A stretch of DNA of 22,819 nucleotides from a virus: IMG/VR virus record IMGVR_UViG_3300035130_000240, positions 1-22,819 of that record. One strand, 5' to 3'. This document shows, piece by piece, positions 14,940 through 22,652 of the stretch. How positions within the stretch are numbered: the first letter of the stretch is position 1; every line of letters begins with the position of its first letter. Under the pieces are notes generated by a model. That model did no database searches, was not told the DNA's origin, and was given only the letters and a program-made list of their open reading frames with translations. A program made the translations under genes and the position numbers.

Positions 14940-15319
14940 CGCCACCCAACCGAATACACCGGAAACGGGATACGAATATCGATAAAGTTCCTGGGGTCGT
15001 TCTGGCCGGGACTAACTCCTCTTTCGTCGGCTGCGTCCTTCAGTCGCTGGTTATGCTCGTCGAGCGCTGCGACCAGATTTCGCACCTTAGATCTGGCCTT
15101 AGCCAATGGCACACCAGACTCAGTGATGAACTCCCTGACTTCCTGGACCAACTTCTCCAAGGTGGGGTCGATCTCCTGCAACGACTTTCCCTCGCCATAA
15201 TGTTCAGCATAGGCTTGTGCGCCGCGTATCTCGATCTCTTCCAAATGTTCCATTCTAGCATCCACCATAACCAACAACTGACGAAGGAAAGGAAAGTCAA
15301 AATCCGTATATGTGATCAT
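14936..15319 (-). CDS. Hypothetical helical protein (127 aa)
   Basis: A 127-residue protein, mostly charged helix (for example MEHLEEIEIRGAQAYAEHY, 23-41, and VRNLVAALDEHNQRLKDA, 79-96), with a more extended C-terminus (IDIRIPFPVYSVGWR). No family is recognised. Both ends overlap neighbours: its ATG with an upstream TGA (ATGA), its TGA with the helicase GTG (GTGA). Its place just before the replicative helicase would fit a helicase loader, but it has no P-loop and the role is a guess. Confidence 0.75.
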   Translation of the reverse strand: MITYTDFDFPFLRQLLVMVDARMEHLEEIEIRGAQAYAEHYGEGKSLQEIDPTLEKLVQEVREFITESGVPLAKARSKVRNLVAALDEHNQRLKDAADERGVSPGQNDPRNFIDIRIPFPVYSVGWR

Positions 15320-15594
15320 TTGAGAAGTCCCTTCACTTGCTGCCTAGTTTGGCCTGTTGTAGCCGTAAACTCGTGCATCTGGTCCTTCTTTCGCCGACCA
15401 GCAACCCACGCCAGCTCAGTTAACGCGTTCTTCGCCCACATCTTCGTTGCTTGGTTGTGCAGTTGCTTCACACACTCGGCTGGGTCATCACCTTTTTCCA
15501 GCTCAGCCGTCAACGTCACCGAAGGTTTTATCGTTTCGTACTTCGCCACGGCTATAGCCTGGCTAATCGTCACCGATACTTGGGTTATCTTCAC
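15316..15594 (-). CDS. Small conserved-looking phage protein (92 aa)
   Basis: A protein of about 92 residues. The order VKITQVSVTIS...YETIKPSVTLTAELEKGDDP (about residues 1-40), followed by a helical, basic second half, resembles small phage and bacterial proteins of unknown function with a beta-hairpin then a helix. I chose the GTG at 15594 because AAGGA lies 8 bases upstream; an in-frame ATG at 15603 has the purine stretch directly against it. Either way it overlaps the ribbon-helix-helix gene by 32 or 41 bases. The stop overlaps the next ATG (ATGA). Confidence 0.7.
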   Translation of the reverse strand: MKITQVSVTISQAIAVAKYETIKPSVTLTAELEKGDDPAECVKQLHNQATKMWAKNALTELAWVAGRRKKDQMHEFTATTGQTRQQVKGLLK

Positions 15595-15931
15595 AATCCT
15601 CATCCTTTCTGTGTTTCAGAAGACTGTCCACTGCTGAGAGCGTTTTCTGGTCAGTAACTACCCCAGCCACACAATTGGCGCAGAACACATGTTTATCTCC
15701 GGCCAACGACCTACGACACTTACGGCAAGCTCGCGCCTGTTTAACGCCGAATTTACCGCCCATCATCATACTAATCGCAGCGCTTATGAATTCTGACCGA
15801 CCACGAAAGTCATGGTGGTTAGCTATGTAGCTATCCATAGCGTTTAGTTGGTCTTCGGGCAAACAAATATTAACTCGCTTGGTGGGTTCGTTATAGAATA
15901 GCGACCGTTTAAGCCCACCTCTAGTCTTCAT
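15563..15931 (-). CDS. Ribbon-helix-helix DNA-binding protein with zinc ribbon
   Basis: A 122-residue protein. Residues 17-56 fit a ribbon-helix-helix (CopG/Arc-like) fold: strand KRVNICLPEDQLNAMDSYI followed by GRSEFISAAISMMM. A four-Cys zinc ribbon follows: C69-x2-C72 and C84-x2-C87 (ACRKCRRSL, FCANCV). The tail is acidic. Ribbon-helix-helix proteins bind DNA operators as dimers, so this is the most likely transcription regulator of the long operon and might bind the palindrome noted at 22653-22669; no direct evidence links them. Its ATG overlaps the upstream TGA (ATGA). Confidence 0.8.
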   Translation of the reverse strand: MKTRGGLKRSLFYNEPTKRVNICLPEDQLNAMDSYIANHHDFRGRSEFISAAISMMMGGKFGVKQARACRKCRRSLAGDKHVFCANCVAGVVTDQKTLSAVDSLLKHRKDEDCEDNPSIGDD

Positions 15932-16197
15932 TTTCCCTCTTCCTTTATGTCTAGCTTGACGTGCCGCCCACGAGTCATGGCCACGAACATCTTATGCAAG
16001 GCGCCGACCGTGGCGCCTCCTTTGCCAATGATCTTGCCATGGTCAGATTTATTCGCTATTATCGTAAACCGCAAACAGTCCGGGTCTTCTACCTCTCTCA
16101 CCTCCAAGTCTTCAGGATGATCGACTACCTGGACTAAAACATCTTCCAACAACTCCTCATACGCCGTCACCTTTTGGTATGGCAAATCTGTAGTCAT
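15928..16197 (-). CDS. KH-domain RNA-binding protein (KhpA-like)
   Basis: An 89-residue, single-domain protein. It has DLEVREVEDPDCLRFTIIA (30-48), then the KH signature DHGKIIGKGGATVGALHKMF (52-71) with the GxxG loop GKGG (58-61), and ends in a strand (HVKLDIKEEGK). Size and order match bacterial KhpA, an RNA chaperone/binding protein, rather than a ribosomal KH domain. In a phage it might act on host or phage mRNA. Its ATG overlaps the TGA of the UvsW-like gene and its TGA overlaps the next ATG (both ATGA). Confidence 0.85.
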   Translation of the reverse strand: MTTDLPYQKVTAYEELLEDVLVQVVDHPEDLEVREVEDPDCLRFTIIANKSDHGKIIGKGGATVGALHKMFVAMTRGRHVKLDIKEEGK

Positions 16198-17663
16198 TTC
16201 TTCTTGCTCTTCTTCTTCTTGTAGAACAAACTACGATCCAAAGTCAACTCGATACCCATCATCTCCTGCATATGGTCAAGCGACTCCGCAAACGTAAACT
16301 CCTCTACGCCGTACGTCCACATCCGCGTTTTGCTGTGATTCTCCAAGAACACGTGGTTGTCGTCGTAGAAGTCGAATATAAATACTCGGTTATCTCCTTC
16401 CTTGGGCCGCATGCCTCGGCCAGCACGCTGGATAGTGCGGCGATACTTCTTCATCGCCGTAGCCATGATGAGCACATTGACGGTAGGTACGTCAAAGCCC
16501 TCATCAAGTACAGTAGTGGCGAGCATTACCGCTTGGTCGCGCTTGTTTATGTAAGCCGCAACGTCGTCCACTGACCACTTGTGTCGCTTTATAACACCCG
16601 ATGCCTTCCAGATAGACACCTGCTTGTTGCCTTGGACCAAAGCACACTCAATACCTTGCCTCTCGGAAAGCTCGGCCGCAATGCGCTCACCATGCTTGAC
16701 ATGGCCAACAAAGATCATCACCCGGTTGCCGCCTTGGTAGCTGCTCTTCGCCAAGGAGACGATCAGCGAATTTCGTTTTTTATTGCCGACGATCCCCGCC
16801 TTGTACACCGAGTTCCACGACCAAGTGGGTATTGACCCAGAATGTGGCCGGGTAACGCAAACCACTGGTTGAGCCAAATAGCCTTGATCGCGTAACGCCT
16901 TGGACGAAATATTGTAGATGATAGGACCAGTCAGTCCCTGCAACACGAGGTCGTCATAGCAGTATTCTTGTGGGTTCTCAAACGCGGTAGCAGTAAAGGC
17001 CAAACGACGAGGTGCGCGCAAACGCTCACAGATATACGTCCATCTGGCAGCTCTGGCGTGGTGTGCCTCGTCAAGCATAATCATGTCTGTGCGTTCCAAG
17101 TCCGTCGACTCTTCCCTTAGTCGTTTGTACGCAGAGTCAACAACGCAGACATAGACCTTGGCGCCAGGCTTGTATTTGTGCCCATAGCCTACAACGCAAA
17201 CATCGGGTATTCCCCACTCTTTGAACTTACTGCCGGTCTGTTCGGTAATGAACCCTTGCGGACAAAGGTATAGCACCACCTTAGCCAAGTTGCGCTCAAA
17301 CATATGCATTATCGTGGCGGCAGCGATGTTGGTTTTGCCAGAACCAGTAGGCGCCTGAACGATGCCACGACCCCAATATACAGCTTTACGTACGGCCGAG
17401 ACTTGGTAGTCGCGCAGGATACAACCATTCAGCGCAAACTCGTCGACATCGGGTAGCTTGTCCAGCTTTACATTAGCGACGTCCTCAACAATACGCACGT
17501 CCATGCCGCACTGCTCAAGAAACGGAATAAGCCCGGTATAGAAACAGTCCTTAACTAAAAGGCTGCCTTCCTCGAACTCGTCGAGCAAACCTAGCAATTG
17601 GTCCCTTTCCTCTTTGGCCAGGTTCGTAGCGATGGTAAAGACAATGTCGCGTTTAATAATCAT
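16194..17663 (-). CDS. UvsW-like superfamily II DNA helicase
   Basis: A 489-residue helicase. An N-terminal region of about 80 residues precedes a Q-motif-like LRDYQVSAV (83-91). Motif I is APTGSGKTN (104-112), motif II LDEAHHARA (197-205), motif III FTATAFEN (223-230), motif V TTVLDEGFDVPTVNVL (383-398) and motif VI QRAGRGMRP (412-420). The end is a Lys-rich tail (YKKKKSKKK). T4 UvsW and RecG/Rad25-like helicases reverse forks and unwind recombination intermediates. It is expected to act with the recombinase and SbcD-SbcC encoded later in the operon. No Shine-Dalgarno is visible before the ATG at 17663; an 8-codon mini-frame bridges it to the upstream gene. Confidence 0.9.
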   Translation of the reverse strand: MIIKRDIVFTIATNLAKEERDQLLGLLDEFEEGSLLVKDCFYTGLIPFLEQCGMDVRIVEDVANVKLDKLPDVDEFALNGCILRDYQVSAVRKAVYWGRGIVQAPTGSGKTNIAAATIMHMFERNLAKVVLYLCPQGFITEQTGSKFKEWGIPDVCVVGYGHKYKPGAKVYVCVVDSAYKRLREESTDLERTDMIMLDEAHHARAARWTYICERLRAPRRLAFTATAFENPQEYCYDDLVLQGLTGPIIYNISSKALRDQGYLAQPVVCVTRPHSGSIPTWSWNSVYKAGIVGNKKRNSLIVSLAKSSYQGGNRVMIFVGHVKHGERIAAELSERQGIECALVQGNKQVSIWKASGVIKRHKWSVDDVAAYINKRDQAVMLATTVLDEGFDVPTVNVLIMATAMKKYRRTIQRAGRGMRPKEGDNRVFIFDFYDDNHVFLENHSKTRMWTYGVEEFTFAESLDHMQEMMGIELTLDRSLFYKKKKSKKK

Positions 17664-17686
17664 CGGTTAAAATCTTGAATCATCAT
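17660..17686 (-). CDS. Possible 8-codon coupling minigene
   Basis: An ATG at 17686 overlaps the TGA of the Cys-rich gene (ATGA). The 8-codon frame (MMIQDFNR) ends in a TGA that overlaps the ATG of the UvsW-like gene (ATGA). It would hand ribosomes across a gap of 19 bases to a start that lacks a Shine-Dalgarno. So short a frame could arise by chance, so this is a weak call. Confidence 0.25.
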   Translation of the reverse strand: MMIQDFNR

Positions 17687-18012
17687 TCTTCCGTATCGGG
17701 GCCCAAGGTATCCCAACAACTAGTCAGCCCGCTGTCGACAACCTCCTCAGCTTCGTACGATGCGCCGTGAAGATAATGCTGCCGGCCTTCGCCACAGACT
17801 ATACAATCCGGGCTGTCAGAAGACTGCTCGACAAAATCGTGCGGCAAACCGTCGTGTAGCCTTTCTACAAACCCACCAGCGTCGTATATTCTATCACGAA
17901 TCAGGATGTCTGGAGCCCGGCTCATCCAGAACACACAACCTGGCGTATGGCACTCACCACCATCTCCGCGAAGGCAAGCATCACAAATAATCACCACTGC
18001 CCTATTTAGCAT
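17683..18012 (-). CDS. Cys/His-rich putative zinc-binding protein (109 aa)
   Basis: A 109-residue protein beginning MLNRAVVIICDACLRGD. The N-terminal block CDAC...ECHTPGCVFW (10-29) and a second CIVCGEG (about 70-76) suggest one or two metal sites. The C-terminal third is acidic. Small phage proteins with a C-x2-C...C-x4-C-x-FW start are common and uncharacterised. It overlaps the upstream 260-residue gene by 11 bases. Confidence 0.75.
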   Translation of the reverse strand: MLNRAVVIICDACLRGDGGECHTPGCVFWMSRAPDILIRDRIYDAGGFVERLHDGLPHDFVEQSSDSPDCIVCGEGRQHYLHGASYEAEEVVDSGLTSCWDTLGPDTEE

Positions 18013-18784
18013 CGTTCAACCATCCCCAATTATAGATATGAAACCGACCATCGAAATAAAGGTCGCTCGGCACCAACGGAAAAAACCACCGACCACCCAA
18101 GCAACGAGCTTGTTGGTGCACCACCAACGCCTGTCGCTGAATCTTGAACAGAAGTGGCCGGTTGTCCTCCACCGTGTCTTGTATCTCGTTGATCTGGGTT
18201 ATCGACGACACGTCACGCAAACAGTCAAGCGCTCGCGTGTACAAACCTAATGCCTGCTCCTCGATCAACTCGCGATCGGCTTTCCTTTTAATTTCCTCCC
18301 ACTCACTGAAGAGATAATGAGCATCCCGACCTCGAAGCACCTGATCGAGATACACCAACACCTTGCACGCATGAGTAAGAGACAGGATCGAATACGAAGT
18401 GAACCAATGCCGCTTGAGATAAGTAATGATATAAAAGATGGGCGGCGTTAACGCGATCAGCGGAAAGGTAAAGGTACAGATATTGACCAGCCGCTGCTCG
18501 CAAATGTTATGCGTCAACAACGGCGAGTTACCGCCGTACCACTCAGTTCGATAACTAACTGAGTAGCCAGCCCAATAATTGTTGAGGAAAGAAACCGGCA
18601 GATCAGGGAGATCTACCTCGGGCAACGGAGGAAAATCTAACGAGGGAGGTTCTTCTTCTTCCTCCTCGCCAATTTGTCGCCCGTATTCGTCAGGATCGAA
18701 GAGCTGGAGGGAGGCAATCTCCAGCTGCTGTTGGTAAGGCAGACGCCGAAACTCCTCTGTCCCAACAGCAGGTAGTGTCGCCAC
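18002..18784 (-). CDS. Hypothetical protein with one hydrophobic segment (260 aa), first gene of the operon
   Basis: A 260-residue protein that I do not recognise. Residues 36-66 are acidic and Pro-rich (GEEEEEEPPSLDFPPLPEVD) and probably disordered. Residues 98-121 (LVNICTFTFPLIALTPPIFYI and on) are hydrophobic enough for one membrane span. The second half is helical with many aromatic residues. The start is a GTG at 18784 with GAGGGG 5 bases upstream. It is the first gene after the strong promoter, about 60 bases from the predicted RNA start. First genes after strong phage promoters often act on the host, but that is only a suggestion. Confidence 0.72.
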   Translation of the reverse strand: MATLPAVGTEEFRRLPYQQQLEIASLQLFDPDEYGRQIGEEEEEEPPSLDFPPLPEVDLPDLPVSFLNNYWAGYSVSYRTEWYGGNSPLLTHNICEQRLVNICTFTFPLIALTPPIFYIITYLKRHWFTSYSILSLTHACKVLVYLDQVLRGRDAHYLFSEWEEIKRKADRELIEEQALGLYTRALDCLRDVSSITQINEIQDTVEDNRPLLFKIQRQALVVHQQARCLGGRWFFPLVPSDLYFDGRFHIYNWGWLNDAK

Positions 18785-18852
18785 AACAGCCCCTCAGCAA
18801 AACCAGCGATTTAGCGCTTCAGCAATTAGCTGTGATCTCGACCAAGGGACGA

Positions 18853-18882
18853 GTTATACCACAGCTCGATTGGGGCTGTCAA
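18853..18882 (-). promoter_or_regulatory. Strong sigma-70-type promoter with extended -10
   Basis: On the minus strand TTGACA (18882-18877) and TATAAC (18858-18853) are separated by 18 bases, and TGG directly before the -10 gives an extended -10 (TGn). The expected start is near 18846, leaving a leader of about 60 bases before the GTG at 18784. The TGA stop of the upstream gene is inside the -35 TTGACA. This should let host RNA polymerase transcribe the whole DNA-metabolism operon. Confidence 0.8.
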
Positions 18883-19172
18883 GTATTTGCGTCAGGCAGA
18901 CTGTCGCAGAATGCCTCCACCTCCGGAAGAAGAACTGCCAGGTCTGGCATGTCGGTAGGCTTGAAGTTGGCGCCTCGGCGCCATTCGGACTTTCCGTTGA
19001 CCTTCACCTTGCGGAAGAAGACAATATCGTAGAAGGTCTTTCTGGCGTACTTATTCTTGTAAACGACGACGGAGATGTACCCCTCGCGAAACATCCGGAC
19101 CATCTTGCTGTACAACTTCTTGCCCGGGTCAGCAGATTCCGCATCTTGCTGCTGGCGAGGTTTGTATGCCAT
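18879..19172 (-). CDS. Small conserved-looking protein (97 aa)
   Basis: A 97-residue protein beginning MAYKPRQQQDAES. The middle, GYISVVVYKNK (32-42), FYDIVFFRKVKVNGKSEWRR (about 48-67) and then NFKPTDMPDLAVLLPEVEAF, reads as a beta hairpin followed by a helix. Many small phage proteins with this 'strand, K-dGeW, F-p-dLPdL, helix' order exist, and they resemble PC4/Whirly-like nucleic-acid binders in outline. That function is not proven here. The ATG at 19172 shares one base with the stop of the MuF-like gene (TGATG); a GTG one codon earlier is possible. Its 3' end forms part of the downstream promoter. Confidence 0.75.
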   Translation of the reverse strand: MAYKPRQQQDAESADPGKKLYSKMVRMFREGYISVVVYKNKYARKTFYDIVFFRKVKVNGKSEWRRGANFKPTDMPDLAVLLPEVEAFCDSLPDANT

Positions 19173-20035
19173 CACTTTCGCCGTTTCTGCTGTTGCTTGA
19201 TCTTCCGCAAGACAGTTTTGGCGGAGAGGTGCTTGCGTTTAGCTCTACGTACGTCGGCCGCTGAAACCTGATCGATGCGAAGCTCGCAGTAGCAGTTGCC
19301 ACGGCACCTGGTCTGGCCGGCTTTCGGCGTAGTAGGGAGGGTGTCAGGTGTGTAAGGGTTGTAACGAGCAATCAGCTTGCAGTCGTCGCAAGGAGCATCG
19401 CTTTGCAATACCCAAGTGATCACCACATTAGGCCCAACAGTGAGCACACGAGCAGATTCGTAAACAGATCGCATGGCGGCAGCATACAAACCCGCCCGAT
19501 ATTTCAACTGCTTATCGCTCTGAGTCTTCGCTTGGCGCAAGAACTTTTTGAAATATCCGAATTCCTCGTTGAAGTACGAAGCTACCCACTTGTTCTCATT
19601 CTTGTCGAGGTCGTAAAGCTGGCCTGTCGCCTTGACCAAACCGACTGACTTCATCCCAAGCTGAAATGCTCGTTTTACTGTTTCCTTGAACGCTATCGAC
19701 GCACGAGCTTGCGCACGTCGGAGCGAGATATCGCCTGCTTTGACCTTGTTGAGCTGAGTAAGCAGATGTTTGTGGAGCGACTCGACCTCTTTATCCAACG
19801 CCTTAGAGGCAGCGCGAGCGTGGCCGCGCTGCGAAGCTTTGAATCGCCGCTGCTTTTGGAGATCACGGACGGTTCGTTGCTTAGCCTTCGTTGGCTTGGT
19901 CGCTGAAGCTAAGTCCTTAGACTCAGCCAAGCGACGAAGCTCGGCCAACACGTGAGGCACAATCGTATCGCTCACGCCGAATACAGCACAGCGTTCGCGA
20001 ACAACCTCCTCAAGCCTTGGGGTTTCAGCATTCAT
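19172..20035 (-). CDS. MuF/SPP1 gp7-like minor head protein
   Basis: A 287-residue protein. The first two thirds are basic and helical (for example residues 45-135). The C-terminus has the head-morphogenesis signature: TWVLQSDAPCDDCKLIA (207-223), then TPDTLPTTPKAG (229-240), and RCRGNCYCELRI (243-254) with C216, C219, C244, C248 and C250 as probable metal ligands. MuF-like proteins sit near the portal in the capsid and are usually encoded next to it, as here. The Lys/Arg-rich end suggests DNA contact. A 20-codon micro-ORF separates it from the portal gene. ATG at 20035. Confidence 0.8.
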   Translation of the reverse strand: MNAETPRLEEVVRERCAVFGVSDTIVPHVLAELRRLAESKDLASATKPTKAKQRTVRDLQKQRRFKASQRGHARAASKALDKEVESLHKHLLTQLNKVKAGDISLRRAQARASIAFKETVKRAFQLGMKSVGLVKATGQLYDLDKNENKWVASYFNEEFGYFKKFLRQAKTQSDKQLKYRAGLYAAAMRSVYESARVLTVGPNVVITWVLQSDAPCDDCKLIARYNPYTPDTLPTTPKAGQTRCRGNCYCELRIDQVSAADVRRAKRKHLSAKTVLRKIKQQQKRRK

Positions 20036-20037
20036 GG

Positions 20038-20100
20038 TTAAATAAGGTATTTAGACCGAGACGCCCGACAAGCAGCCGACACCTTACGCGCAATGGGCAT
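20038..20100 (-). CDS. Possible 20-residue micro-ORF between portal and MuF-like genes
   Basis: The 68-base gap between the portal stop and the MuF-like ATG is nearly filled by an ATG-to-TAA frame of 20 codons (MPIARKVSAACRASRSKYLI). It starts 3 bases after the portal TAG and stops 2 bases before the next ATG. The peptide is strongly basic. T4-like phages have very small head-core genes near the portal gene (for example gene 67/68), so position alone makes it worth noting. There is no clear Shine-Dalgarno, so support is weak. Confidence 0.3.
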   Translation of the reverse strand: MPIARKVSAACRASRSKYLI

Positions 20101-20103
20101 TAT

Positions 20104-21795
20104 CTAGTTGACGTCGCCTAAGCTCAACGCACCAACGACACGCTTTATTGCCTCATCTATTTCCACCAAACCAACACCATTGCCGCTGTCTTCGCTTTCC
20201 TTAGCTGACGCCTTACCCCCGCCAGGTGGGCCCGTTTGTGGTTCGGCCTGTGGCGCCTTGGGCTCTTCCTGTGGCGCAGGTTGGCCTACGACGGGTTGAC
20301 CAGGTCGCTGTGGCTGCTGGGCAGGCCCAGGCTTAGCAAAGTCCTGGTCTCCGTTCTCCGCGTCACGACCTAGTCCTCGGATGAACTTCCCGACCTCTTG
20401 GTCAGACAACCAAAGCACGTTCTTGAGGATGTAGATCGACCAGTCACGCTTCTTCAGCTCCAGTTGTTCGCCAACTGCGCTCATCCGCTCGGCAACGTCG
20501 ATGATCTGCTGCCAAGCCTCTAGCTTGTCCAGAAGCTCGACGAGCGACGGCTGAACCATCATCACTTCGAACTTCTTCTCATCGGTCGGCAAACCGAGGT
20601 AAGCGAAATGGATCTGACAGAGCCGCTTGAGCCCGTTGCGCACAGCTCGTTGCAAGCTCGCCACCGCACGAGCCCACTTAAGCGACTGTGAGCTAAGCGT
20701 AGCCTTGGCGTTGATGTCGCCCTCGAACCCGAAGTAAGCTTTGGGCGCACGAAGCGAACCATAAAACTTATCGCGGAAATACTCTACGTCGGCAGCTTCC
20801 TTGACGTCAGTGATCCCCTCGTGTGTCTCGACTCGACTGTTGCTATTCTCCTTGACGGGCCAAAACTCGTCCTCGGTCCAAGCGTACGGATCGAACCGGC
20901 TATCAAACCTGCCCGTTGCCGGATCGACGTAGGTCTTACGCTTCAATGCCCGCTTCCACCGCTTGAGGATGCGCACTTCCTCCTCGACCGGCGAACGGCC
21001 GACGTCGACAAAGTATGTTTTGCGGTCGAGCGACCTGGTGACGCGCATAATCATCAACAGGTCATCAAGGATCTTCATTTGCTTGGCAATGCGCTCACTA
21101 CCAGCAAGCAAGCTCGTACCGTAGATATTCGGCCACTTCTGGCGCGGCAGACGTTTCTTACGGAAAATACGCCAATGCAAGATATCCCACGGGTCATAGC
21201 TCGGCTTAACGTCGCTACCATCGCCACCTGCGTTGATGCTAGCTGCCACTCTCTGCCGATACTTACCCAGCCTACTCGTTTCCTCGAACCCAACGAGTAT
21301 GCCTTGTTTGTTCTCTATGCGTTCGATGTCACGCGGGTCGCGCCAGAGAATATGGGTAATGCCTTTGTTTGGCTGGGTAAACAGCATGGCCATATCGTCG
21401 CCATATTTGCCCAGGTCACGTGCAAGACCCTCGATCCACTCCTCCACGTTCAACACCTCGTGGAGTAGTTTATTGCCGGCCACCTGCAACTTTTGGTCTT
21501 TGGCCTCGAGCCATACCGTCTTCTTGCGCTGCTGATCCAGCTGTGTACAGTCCTCGGCATACGCGTCTAGTACGGTGGCCACGTCGCTCATATTGTCCAT
21601 AGCGTCGTAGACATCGTACCGATCTTGTCGTTTCTGCTGGTCGAACCCCATCTCGTCGTGGTAACGGTCCGCCGGACTCAACGGCTGCATCGCCGTAGAT
21701 ATATCTGCTCGGTCTCGTTTGGTTATCTCGGGTGGGCGCTTGCTTCCTGGCCAACCAAACAAACCTTTGAGCGCTTGCATAAAAGAAGAAGGCAT
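20104..21795 (-). CDS. Portal protein, T4 gp20-like
   Basis: A 563-residue portal. The order matches the T4 gp20 type: early YHDEMGFDQQKRQDRYDVYD (45-64), DMSxVATVLDAYAEDCTQ (about 68-85), WRDPRDIERI, DILHWRIFRK, and the strong RAPKAYFGFEGDINAKATLS block followed by an ARAVASLQRAVRNGL helix and the PTDEKKFEV strand. It forms the 12-subunit ring at one capsid vertex for DNA packaging and tail attachment. A Pro/Gln/Ala-rich disordered stretch (about 482-540) precedes the C-terminal helix, longer than I would expect. AAGGG lies 8 bases before the ATG. Confidence 0.88.
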   Translation of the reverse strand: MPSSFMQALKGLFGWPGSKRPPEITKRDRADISTAMQPLSPADRYHDEMGFDQQKRQDRYDVYDAMDNMSDVATVLDAYAEDCTQLDQQRKKTVWLEAKDQKLQVAGNKLLHEVLNVEEWIEGLARDLGKYGDDMAMLFTQPNKGITHILWRDPRDIERIENKQGILVGFEETSRLGKYRQRVAASINAGGDGSDVKPSYDPWDILHWRIFRKKRLPRQKWPNIYGTSLLAGSERIAKQMKILDDLLMIMRVTRSLDRKTYFVDVGRSPVEEEVRILKRWKRALKRKTYVDPATGRFDSRFDPYAWTEDEFWPVKENSNSRVETHEGITDVKEAADVEYFRDKFYGSLRAPKAYFGFEGDINAKATLSSQSLKWARAVASLQRAVRNGLKRLCQIHFAYLGLPTDEKKFEVMMVQPSLVELLDKLEAWQQIIDVAERMSAVGEQLELKKRDWSIYILKNVLWLSDQEVGKFIRGLGRDAENGDQDFAKPGPAQQPQRPGQPVVGQPAPQEEPKAPQAEPQTGPPGGGKASAKESEDSGNGVGLVEIDEAIKRVVGALSLGDVN

Positions 21796-21800
21796 TGTTG

Positions 21801-22010
21801 CTACCCTTCATCCAACTCGTCCCAAGACCCGTCGGGTAGTGAAACGGTGAACTGTACCCCGTTTACCGGATCGTACAATGTAATCTCTTCGTACTCGCCT
21901 TCGTTAAGCTGATGACATGGAATGCCTACAGCATCGCCAGACGGAGCTACCCACAGGAGCCAACAAGCTCCTTCGTCTCCCACGTAATGACCAATGAACT
22001 TCGGCTTCAT
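21801..22010 (-). CDS. Small hypothetical protein (69 aa)
   Basis: A 69-residue acidic protein beginning MKPKFIGHYVGDEGACW. It alternates strands and turns (CWLLWVAPSGDAVGIP, VQFTVSLPDGSWDEL) and looks like a small all-beta fold. No family is recognised. The ATG overlaps the TGA of the winged-helix gene (ATGA); the TAG is just before the portal start and lies inside its ribosome-binding region. Confidence 0.72.
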   Translation of the reverse strand: MKPKFIGHYVGDEGACWLLWVAPSGDAVGIPCHQLNEGEYEEITLYDPVNGVQFTVSLPDGSWDELDEG

Positions 22011-22252
22011 CGCTTACCCATCGGGTAATAGACGGCAATCCGTTGTTTACGGCGTCGACAATATTTCGTCGGGCTCGCCACAACGTCCTTCGTGTATTTC
22101 TTAATCACCAAGCCCTTATCCCAGAGCTGACGACACACATTGGCGGCTACGCGCGGTTCGTCCTTTAGTGCGCTGGCCACTTGGCTCACCGTCGTCCCCT
22201 TGTCGCCGCGTTCCCTGATCAAGTCTAACGCCTTTTGTTGATTCTCAGTCAA
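22007..22252 (-). CDS. Winged-helix (MarR/ArsR-type) DNA-binding protein
   Basis: An 81-residue protein. It starts TENQQKALDLIRERGDKG (2-19), a first helix, then TTVSQVASALKDEPRVAANVCRQLW (20-44), a helix-turn-helix with a recognition helix, followed by KGLVIKKY (46-53) and a strand RIAVYYPM, which form the wing. This is the usual winged-helix layout. It is the right size for a small regulator and may control the block of structural genes. The start is a TTG at 22252 directly after a TAA; no clear Shine-Dalgarno is seen, so the start is uncertain. Confidence 0.68.
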   Translation of the reverse strand: MTENQQKALDLIRERGDKGTTVSQVASALKDEPRVAANVCRQLWDKGLVIKKYTKDVVASPTKYCRRRKQRIAVYYPMGKR

Positions 22253-22381
22253 TTATAACACCAGAGCGACATAGACTAAAAGACCCACCACGACTGCCAA
22301 GATCACGCCGATCACGATGTAAACCGTTCTCATCGACTCGTCGTGGTCCCACGGATTGTTGCTGCGATTCCTCTGTTTCAT
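22253..22381 (-). CDS. Small single-span membrane protein (42 aa as called)
   Basis: The C-terminal 24 residues (TVYIVIGVILAVVVGLLVYV and on) form one clear membrane span after a polar N-terminus (MKQRNRSNNPWDHDES). I take the ATG at 22381; an ATG at 22333 would leave only the span. The frame remains open up to about 22564, where it would add a second hydrophobic run (LLVLSFFFCVFSLFRFF) over a T-rich stretch, but no usable start with a Shine-Dalgarno was found there. The function is unknown. Confidence 0.5.
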   Translation of the reverse strand: MKQRNRSNNPWDHDESMRTVYIVIGVILAVVVGLLVYVALVL

Positions 22382-22652
22382 TGATTTTGGCTCGTCGAAC
22401 GACGCATCGTCATTCGGTGATACTCTTCTGGGCTTAAGCTTTTCCGTTTGTCTCTGGCTTGGCCCACTCTTACTCCCTGGCTTCCCAAAGAAACGAAAGA
22501 GAGAAAACACGCAAAAGAAGAAAGAAAGAACCAGCAATTTTGATCTAACTTGATTGCCTAACAAGTTGATTCTAACTACGGTGAATCACGTCCGGTCGTT
22601 TTGGTCTGATAGAGTGCCGACACCACTCTGACTGGCTCTGGACTGGCCTGAA

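Noticed and set aside
18785-18876. ACAGC...GCTGT hairpin near the promoter as a terminator
   Set aside because: The stem is only 5 bases and no run of T follows in the transcribed direction.
22252-22257. Perfect TATAAT on the minus strand as a promoter for the portal block
   Set aside because: The matching -35 position reads TTTAGT, and the RNA would begin inside the winged-helix gene after its start.
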